Shown: piece by piece, positions 1 to 7,227 of the stretch
How positions within the stretch are numbered: position 1 is the first letter of the stretch
Layout of the letters: the number at the start of each line of letters is the position of its first letter
Assembly (NCBI GenBank): GCA_045657665.1
Contig: JAZOTN010000020.1
Span: 1 to 64,000 of the forward strand
DNA length: 64,000 bases
Source: RUG12461 sp045657665
GTDB lineage: Bacteria > Bacillota > Clostridia > Lachnospirales > Lachnospiraceae
Direction of reading: 5' to 3'
Notes under the pieces: model-generated
Database searches by the model: none
Told to the model about the DNA's origin: nothing
What the model saw: the letters and a program-made list of their open reading frames with translations, nothing else
Position numbers and translations under genes: made by a program

Positions 1-146
1 CCATACAGCCTCATCCTAATCCAATGATGTCCATGTGAATCGCGGTAAATAAGAGTCTCGCATGGATTGATTTGTATCTCTATGGACGATGACGGTTCTC
101 TATAAATCCATCCGTCAATTCTGGCTCTTAAGCGTCGGGAACTCCC

Positions 147-1511
147 CTACTTCCCTGATGCCGCTCTCGCAGCCTCCCTCACATTCGAAACACCGATCAG
201 CTCGATCCCTGAGATCTTTTTCATGGATGTCCGGCTGACCTCCGGGAGGATGCATCTTTTGAAGCCAAGCTTCTTCGCTTCCGCAACGCGCTGCTCCGCT
301 TTCGAAACGGCCCGCACCTCACCGGAAAGGCCAACCTCGCCGAAGCAGATCAGGTCCTCCGGCAGAACGATCTCCTGAAAACTGGAGATGATCGAAAGAA
401 CGATCCCGAGGTCAATGGCCGGTTCCGTCATGCGGATCCCTCCCGCAATATTCACATAGGCATCGCAGCTTCCGAGCTGCAGCCCCAGTCTTTTTTCAAG
501 CACTGCCATCAAAAGATTCACACGGTTCGCATCGGTTCCGACAGCTGTACGTCTCGGAATACCGAGATTACTGTGTGTGATCAGCGCCTGGATCTCCAGA
601 AGGATCGGCCGCGTCCCCTCCATGGAACACGCCACGACCGAGCCGCTTGCTCCTTCCGGTTTCCCGGCGAGCATATACTCCGACGGGTTTAATACCTCCC
701 GAAGCCCGTCCTCTCTCATTTCAAAAACACCAATCTCGTTCGTTGATCCGAAACGGTTTTTCACGCCGCGAAGGATCCGGTAGGAAGCATGTCGGTCACC
801 CTCAAAATAAAGGACCGTATCCACGATATGCTCCAGAACCCTCGGTCCCGCAACTACGCCTTCTTTCGTGACATGACCCACAATAAAGATCGTGATCCCC
901 AGCGTTTTTGCCAGCTGCATCAAAACGCCCGTTGCTTCACGCACCTGAGACACGCTTCCAGGAGCGGATGCAACGGACTCGCTGTACATCGTCTGAATGG
1001 AATCGATCACGCAGACCTCCGGCTTCTCCCTCCGGAGAACCTCCGCCACGAGATCCAGATTCGTTTCGGAAAGCAGAAGAAGACTCTCTCCGAAATCCCC
1101 GACTCTCTCCGCACGCAGCTTGATCTGCTGCAGGGATTCCTCGCCGGAAACGTAGATCACGGTATGTTCAGAAGCAGAAAGATTCCTGCTGACCTGCAAA
1201 AGGATGGTGGATTTCCCGATCCCGGGATCCCCGCCGACAAGCACAAGCGACCCCTTCATGATACCGCCGCCCAGCACCCGGTCCAGCTCCTCCATACCGG
1301 TCGAAATGCGTTCATCCATCCGCACTTCGATCTCGGAGAGTTTCCTAGGCTTTGCCTCAGCAAGCGCTTTCGATGTGCCCCCGGAAACACTCGTGACCGT
1401 TTCCTCCACAAAAGTATTCCATTCCTTGCAGCCGGGGCACTGTCCCATCCATTTGGCCGACTCAAAGCCGCAGGACTGACAGAAAAAAACCGTCTTCTTC
1501 CCTTTTGCCAT
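147..1511 (-). CDS. radA: DNA repair protein RadA
   Basis: RadA/Sms is a RecA-like, DnaB-like helicase that helps branch migration of recombination intermediates. The 454-residue length is normal for the family. A four-cysteine zinc finger is visible at C11, C14, C25 and C28, followed by a RecA-type ATPase with Walker A GGDPGIGKST at residues 93-102. The RadA-specific KNRFG motif occurs after the ATPase core, and the C-terminal third resembles the Lon-protease-like domain of the family. It lies 5 bases downstream of a small unknown gene and downstream of clpC; clpC-radA neighbourhood is classic in Firmicutes. The usual next gene disA is not visible in the remaining 146 bases. Confidence 0.97.
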   Translation of the reverse strand: MAKGKKTVFFCQSCGFESAKWMGQCPGCKEWNTFVEETVTSVSGGTSKALAEAKPRKLSEIEVRMDERISTGMEELDRVLGGGIMKGSLVLVGGDPGIGKSTILLQVSRNLSASEHTVIYVSGEESLQQIKLRAERVGDFGESLLLLSETNLDLVAEVLRREKPEVCVIDSIQTMYSESVASAPGSVSQVREATGVLMQLAKTLGITIFIVGHVTKEGVVAGPRVLEHIVDTVLYFEGDRHASYRILRGVKNRFGSTNEIGVFEMREDGLREVLNPSEYMLAGKPEGASGSVVACSMEGTRPILLEIQALITHSNLGIPRRTAVGTDANRVNLLMAVLEKRLGLQLGSCDAYVNIAGGIRMTEPAIDLGIVLSIISSFQEIVLPEDLICFGEVGLSGEVRAVSKAEQRVAEAKKLGFKRCILPEVSRTSMKKISGIELIGVSNVREAARAASGK

Positions 1512-1515
1512 CCGG

Positions 1516-1911
1516 TTATGCCTTCCGGATAGAAACCTTTGTCTCTGTCTCCGGTTCCAGTTCTACGGAAAACGTTAGCTTTCCGCCGAGATTTGATTTC
1601 AGAGTCCCGATCACACGGTCTGCCACACTGACCTCATACTCTGTTTCCGGATCCATCCCGACAGTGATCTCGGCATCTTCCAGACCCTCAACGGAAAAAG
1701 AAACGCTTCCATTACCCGATACATAATTCGTGACTGCGGTACCCGGCGTTGATTCGTAAACAAATTCTCCGCCTTTTTCAAGTCTCGTGATCTCCCGGAA
1801 GGTTTTGACCTTGTAATCGCCCATCTCGAGCTTCGTCTTTTCTGTCTTCGAATAATCCCCGAAGCTGATCGCATTCCCTTCCTGCCGAATCAATTCACTT
1901 ACCACTGCCAT
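1516..1911 (-). CDS. Small beta-rich protein of unknown function between clpC and radA
   Basis: This 131-residue protein has no signal peptide and no membrane segment. Its composition, with alternating hydrophobic and charged residues and many Val, Thr and Glu, suggests a mostly beta fold. An AGGAGG ribosome binding site sits seven bases before the ATG, so the start is well supported. It is followed after 4 bases by radA and preceded after 72 bases by clpC, so it is probably co-transcribed with them. I recall similar Lachnospiraceae proteins carrying the name endosialidase in databases, but nothing in the sequence shows glycosidase residues and I would not transfer that name. Function unknown. 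Confidence 0.8.
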   Translation of the reverse strand: MAVVSELIRQEGNAISFGDYSKTEKTKLEMGDYKVKTFREITRLEKGGEFVYESTPGTAVTNYVSGNGSVSFSVEGLEDAEITVGMDPETEYEVSVADRVIGTLKSNLGGKLTFSVELEPETETKVSIRKA

Positions 1912-1983
1912 CTTTTTTCCTCCTATAAGTGTTAACTGCTCTAAAACACCGGCTTCATCCGTACCCGGCCCCGTATACTCTTT

Positions 1984-4434
1984 CTATGCTTTTTTCACAA
2001 ATGCTATTTCGTTCTTTTTCAATGTAACGTCTATCGTATCACCGCGCTTGATGGTACCGGAGAGGATCTCCTCTGCGAGCTTGTCCTCCACTTTGTTCTG
2101 GAGCATTCTCCGGAGCGGTCTTGCGCCGTACTTGGGATCATATGCCTTCTCTACAATATAATTCCGAACCGTGTCACTGATGCGGAGGGTGATCTCCATC
2201 TGCGTTTTCGCACGGTCGATCAGATTCCTGGAAAGAAGCGAAACAATCTTCTTCATATCCGCTTTGTTCAGGGCACGGAACACCAGCGTCTCGTCAATAC
2301 GGTTCAGAAACTCCGGCTTGAAGATCCGCTGTACCTCTTCCATCACACTGTTCTTCATACGTTCATAGTTCTGCTTTTCATCATCGGAAGAGCCGAACCC
2401 CAGACGTTTCGGCGCAATGATCTGCTGCGCGCCGGCATTGCTGGTCATAATGATGATCGTGTTTTTGAAATCCACACGTCTGCCCTGTGCATCCGTGATC
2501 CGTCCGTCATCCAGCACCTGCAGAAGCACATTGAATACATCCGGATGCGCTTTCTCTATCTCGTCAAAGAGAATCACCGAATACGGATTCCGCCGAACCT
2601 TCTCACTCAGCTGACCTCCCTCATCATAGCCGACATAACCCGGAGGAGAACCGATCATCTTGGAAACACTGTGCTTTTCCATATATTCCGACATGTCCAC
2701 CCGGATCATCGCCGATTCATTTCCGAAGATCGCCTCCGCAAGCGTCTTCGAGAGCTCCGTCTTTCCGACACCGGTGGGGCCGAGGAACAGGAACGATCCG
2801 ATCGGCCGGTTGGGATCCTTAAGTCCGACCCTGCCGCGTCTCACCGCGCGGGAAACAGCGGAAACCGCTTCTTCCTGACCGATCACGCGCTTATGGAGAA
2901 CCTTTTCAAGGCGGGAAAGCTTTGCCGCTTCACTCTCCGTCAGCTTTTTGACCGGGATCTTCGTCCACCCCGCGACAATCTCGGCAATCTCGTTCTCACC
3001 GACCTCGGGCTTCTTTTTTTCAAGCTGATGGTGATATCTCACCAGCGCCTTCTCGTATTTTTGCCGCAGCATCTCGCGCTCTCTTTTTGCTGCAGATGCA
3101 TCGCTGAAACGCTGTTCTTTAAGAGCATCCTCCAGCTCTTCCCCCAGCTCGCGGATCCTCTGCTCCGACTCCACAAGGGATTTCGGCATCTTAAAGCCAC
3201 CGATCCGCACACGGGACGATGCCTCGTCCATCAGATCGATCGCCTTGTCCGGCAGAAAACGGTCGTTAATGTAACGTGCGGAAAGAGATGCCGCCGCATA
3301 GACTCCCTCGTCCGTGATCTTCACATGATGATGCTCTTCGTACTGATGGCGGATCCCCCGAAGGATCTCCACCGTTTGCTCCACGGTCGGTTCTTCCACC
3401 GTAACCGGCTGGAAGCGGCGTTCCAGCGCCGCGTCTTTTTCCACATATTTGCGGTATTCTTCAACCGTAGTCGCTCCGATCAGCTGCAGCTCACCTCTCG
3501 CAAGTGCAGGCTTTAGCATACTCGAAGCATCGATCGCGCCTTCTGCTCCTCCCGCGCCGATCAGCGTATGCATTTCATCCAGAAAAAGAATGATATTTCC
3601 GTCGCTGACCACTTCGCTGACCACGCGCTTGATCCGTTCCTCAAATTCACCGCGGTACTTCGATCCCGCCACCATTCCGGCCAGATCCAGTGATACCACA
3701 CGCCGTCCCGAAACGATCTCCGGAACAAGCCCCGAAACGATCCTCTGTGCAAGCCCCTCTGTGATCGCTGTTTTTCCGACACCCGGCTCGCCGATGAGGC
3801 AGGGATTGTTTTTTGTCCTTCTCGAAAGGATCTGGATCACACGCTGGATCTCTTCCTCGCGTCCGATCACGGGATCAAGCTCTCCATTTTTCGCGAGCGC
3901 CGTCAGATCACGCGAATAGCGGTCAAGCGTCGGCGTGTTGTGCTCGCTCCTCTGCGTAGGATGTCCGTTCTGAAAATCCTCGCGCGACAGGTTTCCGTCC
4001 TCTCCGATCGCAACCAGCGTATCAATGTACAGTTTCTGCAGGTTGATCCCCATGGTGTTGAGAAGACGCACCGCAGCACAGTCCGCTTCTTTTACAAGCG
4101 CAAGGAGAAGATGTTCCGTCCCGATCTCACGGCTTTTAAATCGTTCCGCTTCGGACGCGGCGTTCTCGATCACAGTCCCGATCCTCGGAGACATCCCGTC
4201 CGGCTCCATCAGAACGACATCCGATGAAGGTGCGATCAGATTGGAGATGAGCTCCACGAGTTTTTCCTCATCGACCCCCGCTTCCATCAGAACCTTTGCC
4301 GCTACGCCTGTTCCTTCACGCAGCAACGCCACGAGCAAGTGCTCCGTCCCGATATAATTATGCTTCATGGAGCGCGAGATCTTTCCCGCCAGCTCCATCA
4401 CTTTTTTTGCTTTCTCTGTATATGGTCGTTTCAT
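1984..4434 (-). CDS. clpC: ATP-dependent Clp protease ATP-binding subunit ClpC
   Basis: ClpC is the Hsp100 AAA+ unfoldase that feeds substrates to ClpP. The 816-residue protein shows the full domain order: double Clp_N repeat (about 1-145), first AAA+ module with Walker A GEPGVGKT at 215-222, a UVR-type middle segment near 435-460 (the feature that separates ClpC from ClpB), and a second AAA+ module with Walker A GPTGVGKT at 552-559. The C-terminal D2-small domain ends normally. In Bacillus it sits behind ctsR, mcsA and mcsB; here the only gene upstream is an acidic membrane protein 15 bases away, so the adaptor and repressor genes must be elsewhere or absent. Transcription probably starts at the promoter at 5187-5215. 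Confidence 0.97.
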   Translation of the reverse strand: MKRPYTEKAKKVMELAGKISRSMKHNYIGTEHLLVALLREGTGVAAKVLMEAGVDEEKLVELISNLIAPSSDVVLMEPDGMSPRIGTVIENAASEAERFKSREIGTEHLLLALVKEADCAAVRLLNTMGINLQKLYIDTLVAIGEDGNLSREDFQNGHPTQRSEHNTPTLDRYSRDLTALAKNGELDPVIGREEEIQRVIQILSRRTKNNPCLIGEPGVGKTAITEGLAQRIVSGLVPEIVSGRRVVSLDLAGMVAGSKYRGEFEERIKRVVSEVVSDGNIILFLDEMHTLIGAGGAEGAIDASSMLKPALARGELQLIGATTVEEYRKYVEKDAALERRFQPVTVEEPTVEQTVEILRGIRHQYEEHHHVKITDEGVYAAASLSARYINDRFLPDKAIDLMDEASSRVRIGGFKMPKSLVESEQRIRELGEELEDALKEQRFSDASAAKREREMLRQKYEKALVRYHHQLEKKKPEVGENEIAEIVAGWTKIPVKKLTESEAAKLSRLEKVLHKRVIGQEEAVSAVSRAVRRGRVGLKDPNRPIGSFLFLGPTGVGKTELSKTLAEAIFGNESAMIRVDMSEYMEKHSVSKMIGSPPGYVGYDEGGQLSEKVRRNPYSVILFDEIEKAHPDVFNVLLQVLDDGRITDAQGRRVDFKNTIIIMTSNAGAQQIIAPKRLGFGSSDDEKQNYERMKNSVMEEVQRIFKPEFLNRIDETLVFRALNKADMKKIVSLLSRNLIDRAKTQMEITLRISDTVRNYIVEKAYDPKYGARPLRRMLQNKVEDKLAEEILSGTIKRGDTIDVTLKKNEIAFVKKA

Positions 4435-4449
4435 TCCGATTATTGCTCT

Positions 4450-5124
4450 TTACAAATCATTGAGATCCATGATCTCAAGATCATCATCTGACCCGTCATC
4501 AAAAGAATCCTGTTCCTTTCTTTTACGCCCACCAGGCTCAGACTTCGGTCCTTCTTTCTTTGCTTTTTTCTCCCTCTTCGGCGCCGGCTCTTCTATGATT
4601 TCTTCTTCCTCTTCATACTCTTCTTCATCTTCCTCGTTGTCGTACTCCGGCTGCTCCTTCGGCTCCTTCAGGCTCTCCGCTTTTTTCGCTGCCTTCCTCT
4701 CTGCCGCTTCTTCCCGTTTTCTGGCAAAGTAGGCCGCCGTCACAAAGTCATTCGCCTCCTCATCTTCTGCGTCTTTCTCATCAGCTCCGTAGAGGTCTTC
4801 CTCTTCCTCATAGGAATCCCCATATTCATCGTCATCATCTTCGTAGGACTCTTCCTCATCTTCATAGGAATCTTCGTCATCCTCGTAAGAGTCATCTTCA
4901 TAGAAGTCTTCCTGATATTCCCGTTTCTTTTTCGGAAGGGATGTGCCTTGCTCAAGACGCGCAATCTTTACCCCCTGTACGATCGATACGATGAGAAGGA
5001 TCAGACAGAAAACCGCCAGTCCGAGAACCGCAAAGGTCGCGTACCGCCGGAATGAATACAGATCAGTCCGTAATGCATTGATCGTATTCTCATCAATAGC
5101 TGCTGTAAGAAGAATCGTGTTCAT
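4450..5124 (-). CDS. Single-pass membrane protein with long acidic tail
   Basis: I do not recognise a family. The 224-residue protein has one membrane segment at about residues 29-52, preceded by a short N-terminus, and a C-terminal tail of about 165 residues. The tail carries degenerate repeats of the type YEDD/SYEDDE between residues 70 and 110, then a mixed charged stretch with Lys-rich patches near 145-155 and 190-205, and ends with an acidic DDDLEIMDL-type segment. It is low complexity and probably disordered in the cytoplasm. The stop is 15 bases before clpC, and a strong promoter with a dyad at the start site lies just upstream, so this gene and clpC are probably one transcript. A role with ClpC is only suggested by position. 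Confidence 0.8.
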   Translation of the reverse strand: MNTILLTAAIDENTINALRTDLYSFRRYATFAVLGLAVFCLILLIVSIVQGVKIARLEQGTSLPKKKREYQEDFYEDDSYEDDEDSYEDEEESYEDDDDEYGDSYEEEEDLYGADEKDAEDEEANDFVTAAYFARKREEAAERKAAKKAESLKEPKEQPEYDNEEDEEEYEEEEEIIEEPAPKREKKAKKEGPKSEPGGRKRKEQDSFDDGSDDDLEIMDLNDL

Positions 5125-5158
5125 TTTTTACTCCGTTCCCTGCATTTCTTTCCCAAGG

Positions 5159-5181
5159 AAAGACTGATTTAATCAGTCTTT
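5159..5181 (-). promoter_or_regulatory. Perfect dyad at the predicted start site of the clpC transcript
   Basis: Two perfect 11-base arms, AAAGACTGATT and its reverse complement, flank a single central base. The first base of the dyad on the minus strand falls at about +1 of the promoter at 5187-5215. It could be an operator, a 5' stem-loop protecting the mRNA, or a weak terminator for the gene ending at 5212 (the following T-rich stretch is poor). The sequence does not match the CtsR operator that I know. Confidence 0.7.
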
Positions 5182-5186
5182 CTTTA

Positions 5187-5215
5187 AGTATAACCAAACC
5201 AAAAGTCAGCGTCAA
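5187..5215 (-). promoter_or_regulatory. Sigma-A promoter for acidic membrane protein and clpC
   Basis: On the minus strand TTGACG (-35, 5210-5215) and TATACT (-10, 5187-5192) are separated by exactly 17 bases. The -35 box overlaps the stop codon of the upstream gene. This is one of the best promoter matches in the window. Confidence 0.8.
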
Positions 5216-5877
5216 CCGATGTGGAACCTCCTCTTCAGCTCCGTCCGCGCGCGTCTTCCGCCGATGATCACGGTCCCGATGAAGATGAAGATCGAGATTC
5301 CGAGCGTGATCCAGCTCATCCGGGGCCTAGTAATGATCCCGAAATGTCCAAGGATCACAGCAAGGATCGACAGCCCTATCATAAACATCTGCCAGGAAAG
5401 GTAGCTCTGCCAGTTCCGGAAGTTCGTGATCATGAGGATCATGGCCGCCAGTTCAATACCGAGGATCATCACCGGGAAAAGGTAGTTCAGGGACCACCGC
5501 TGAAAACCGAATACGGCATCGATCAGGATCATGTAGCCAAGCGCCGCGAAAACCGTGGTATAGACGCGGACATGGTAACCAAACTCATATTCCACCAACA
5601 CTTTTAGCGACAAATAGGTCAGGATCAGGCCGCCGATCACAACGAGACACCAGAGCACATCCGGGGTTTTCAGATAATTGACTGCGATCGAAATCCCGCT
5701 GATCATGATCGCTGCCGTCAGGTAGATGCGTGCGATCATGGTGATCTTTTTGGTGACGCCCGTAATATCGGGGTAGATATTTTCGCCGTCGTGCGGATTC
5801 TCAAGGGCGAAGCCGCAGAGCGGGCAGATCTCGGCGTCGTCAAGAATGGTGACGCCGCAGTTTTTACATTGGCTCAT
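5212..5877 (-). CDS. DUF6320-type zinc-ribbon membrane protein
   Basis: The protein of 221 residues starts with a four-cysteine zinc ribbon (C4, C7, C18, C21), then has about six hydrophobic segments from residue 45 to 205 and a basic C-terminus. This layout fits the DUF6320 family, which has no established function. In Clostridia such genes often sit next to a condensation-like acyltransferase, and here that partner is immediately upstream (5899-7224, 21 bases away). I infer that the membrane protein works with that enzyme, perhaps on a lipid or glycolipid substrate, but nothing in the sequence proves it. Confidence 0.8.
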   Translation of the reverse strand: MSQCKNCGVTILDDAEICPLCGFALENPHDGENIYPDITGVTKKITMIARIYLTAAIMISGISIAVNYLKTPDVLWCLVVIGGLILTYLSLKVLVEYEFGYHVRVYTTVFAALGYMILIDAVFGFQRWSLNYLFPVMILGIELAAMILMITNFRNWQSYLSWQMFMIGLSILAVILGHFGIITRPRMSWITLGISIFIFIGTVIIGGRRARTELKRRFHIG

Positions 5878-5898
5878 GGTAGATTCCTTCCCCTCATA

Positions 5899-7224
5899 TC
5901 AATCATAAAACACTCCATTTGTGCGGAGCTCGACCGAAAGTCCCATATCTGTTAATGTCTGGACAAAGCGCCGTTGCACGGCGGTGTCCCGGAACAACGT
6001 TGCAAAAGTGTAAACCAGCGTGTCCCCGTAGGAGCATACCGTTCCTTTCATATACTGTCCCATAGAGACTGACAATATCCCGTGTATCATTTCAAAATAA
6101 GGCTTGTAGTCATCGCTGACCTTAATGGTACCGACATTTGTCACCGTAGAGGTATTGGAGCGCGCGATAAACCGGTAAGCCCAAAGCATCCCCTGATTTT
6201 TAAAGAACAGCGGGACCACTTTCGCTATCCAGCTTTTCGCCTTGCTGACGTTGTAGGAAAGCGTTACTTCCAGATTCTCCTTCGTGATCTTTGCTTTCAG
6301 ATCGTCATGCACGATCCGGAGCACCTCTTCAAACGTATAATCTTCCTTTTCGGGAATAAACTCAGCCGAAACCATGATAAAGAAATTCTTTGTCGTAACA
6401 GATTCAAAATACGGTCTCAGATTCACGGGAATGCTGACGCGGATCGGGAACTTGAAGCGGCGCTGCCGCACCTGTTCCTTATAGATGCTGAAGATCATAT
6501 TCGCGACAAAAAGATCGTTGAGACTGACCTCCAGTTTATGGGACAACTCCTTCAGCTCCGGAAGCTTTAAGTACACGTGCATGATCCCCAGCTGCCCCTT
6601 CCTAAGGTGCTCGCCGCGGATCGTTGCCGAAAGCTTGACGCCGTATGCTGTTCCTTTCCTTCTCTTGGAATAGTTTTTCAGAAAGCTGTCTTCCCGGTTC
6701 AGCGAAGTATCATCCGCAAGAGCATCCCCGTTCTTCTCCCGAAGTTCCGGATGCACAAGCCTGAGATACTGGTAGACGAGCTCCTTCAGAAAGATCATGC
6801 CTCCCAGTCCGTCTGTCAGCGCATGAAAAACTTCTACATTGATCCGGCGTTTATAATAAGACACCCGGAAAAGATAACTGTTGTTGCGGTTGTCACGGAT
6901 GTAGCGGCAGGGATAATTGTTCTCCTCATAGACCCTGGGCGCCGGCTTTCCGTTTTCTTCAAAGTAATACCAGAAAAAACCCTGACGGAGACGGACATTG
7001 AAGCCGTCAAATTTCGGAAGGACGATATCAAGAGCCTCCTGAAGACGCTCCGGATCGATCTCCTCCGTCAGCGTTGCACCAACCCGGTAAACGCTTGTGA
7101 GTTCCTCTCCGGAGATCACCGGGAAAAGATTCGCTGTATTATCAAGCCTTTCCCATTTCAGATTTCTGGTACCTTCTTCTATACGATTTTTACGCGGCTT
7201 TTTTTCCGCGGTTTTTTTCTTCAC
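5899..7224 (-). CDS. Condensation-like acyltransferase (alcohol acetyltransferase superfamily)
   Basis: The 441-residue protein has the HxxxDG catalytic motif (HALTDG, residues 134-139) of the CoA-dependent acyltransferase/condensation superfamily, with the surrounding fold signs: an N-terminal half ending in the motif and a C-terminal half with a conserved Arg-Pro-rich beta strand region near 285. The first 25 residues are strongly basic. No carrier-protein or adenylation domain is fused, so it is not a non-ribosomal synthetase piece. It is followed by a DUF6320 membrane protein and preceded by a GGDEF-EAL gene only 3 bases away. I infer an O-acyltransferase acting on a lipid or sugar alcohol; the substrate is unknown. 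Confidence 0.8.
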   Translation of the reverse strand: MKKKTAEKKPRKNRIEEGTRNLKWERLDNTANLFPVISGEELTSVYRVGATLTEEIDPERLQEALDIVLPKFDGFNVRLRQGFFWYYFEENGKPAPRVYEENNYPCRYIRDNRNNSYLFRVSYYKRRINVEVFHALTDGLGGMIFLKELVYQYLRLVHPELREKNGDALADDTSLNREDSFLKNYSKRRKGTAYGVKLSATIRGEHLRKGQLGIMHVYLKLPELKELSHKLEVSLNDLFVANMIFSIYKEQVRQRRFKFPIRVSIPVNLRPYFESVTTKNFFIMVSAEFIPEKEDYTFEEVLRIVHDDLKAKITKENLEVTLSYNVSKAKSWIAKVVPLFFKNQGMLWAYRFIARSNTSTVTNVGTIKVSDDYKPYFEMIHGILSVSMGQYMKGTVCSYGDTLVYTFATLFRDTAVQRRFVQTLTDMGLSVELRTNGVFYD

Positions 7225-7227
7225 TTT

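Noticed and set aside
1..146. Possible gene or RNA at the left edge
   Set aside because: No frame of useful length, no ribosome site and no tRNA-like fold; an ATG at 14 reads into the edge for only a few codons.
2545..3516. Plus-strand frame of 323 codons inside clpC
   Set aside because: It is antisense to the ClpC ATPase modules and shows shadow composition only.
5182..5215. CtsR operator before the clpC transcript
   Set aside because: The direct heptamer repeat of CtsR sites is not present; the sequence here is a promoter and a different dyad.
5899..7224. Non-ribosomal peptide synthetase fragment
   Set aside because: There are no adenylation, carrier or thioesterase domains nearby; a stand-alone acyltransferase explains the HxxxDG motif.
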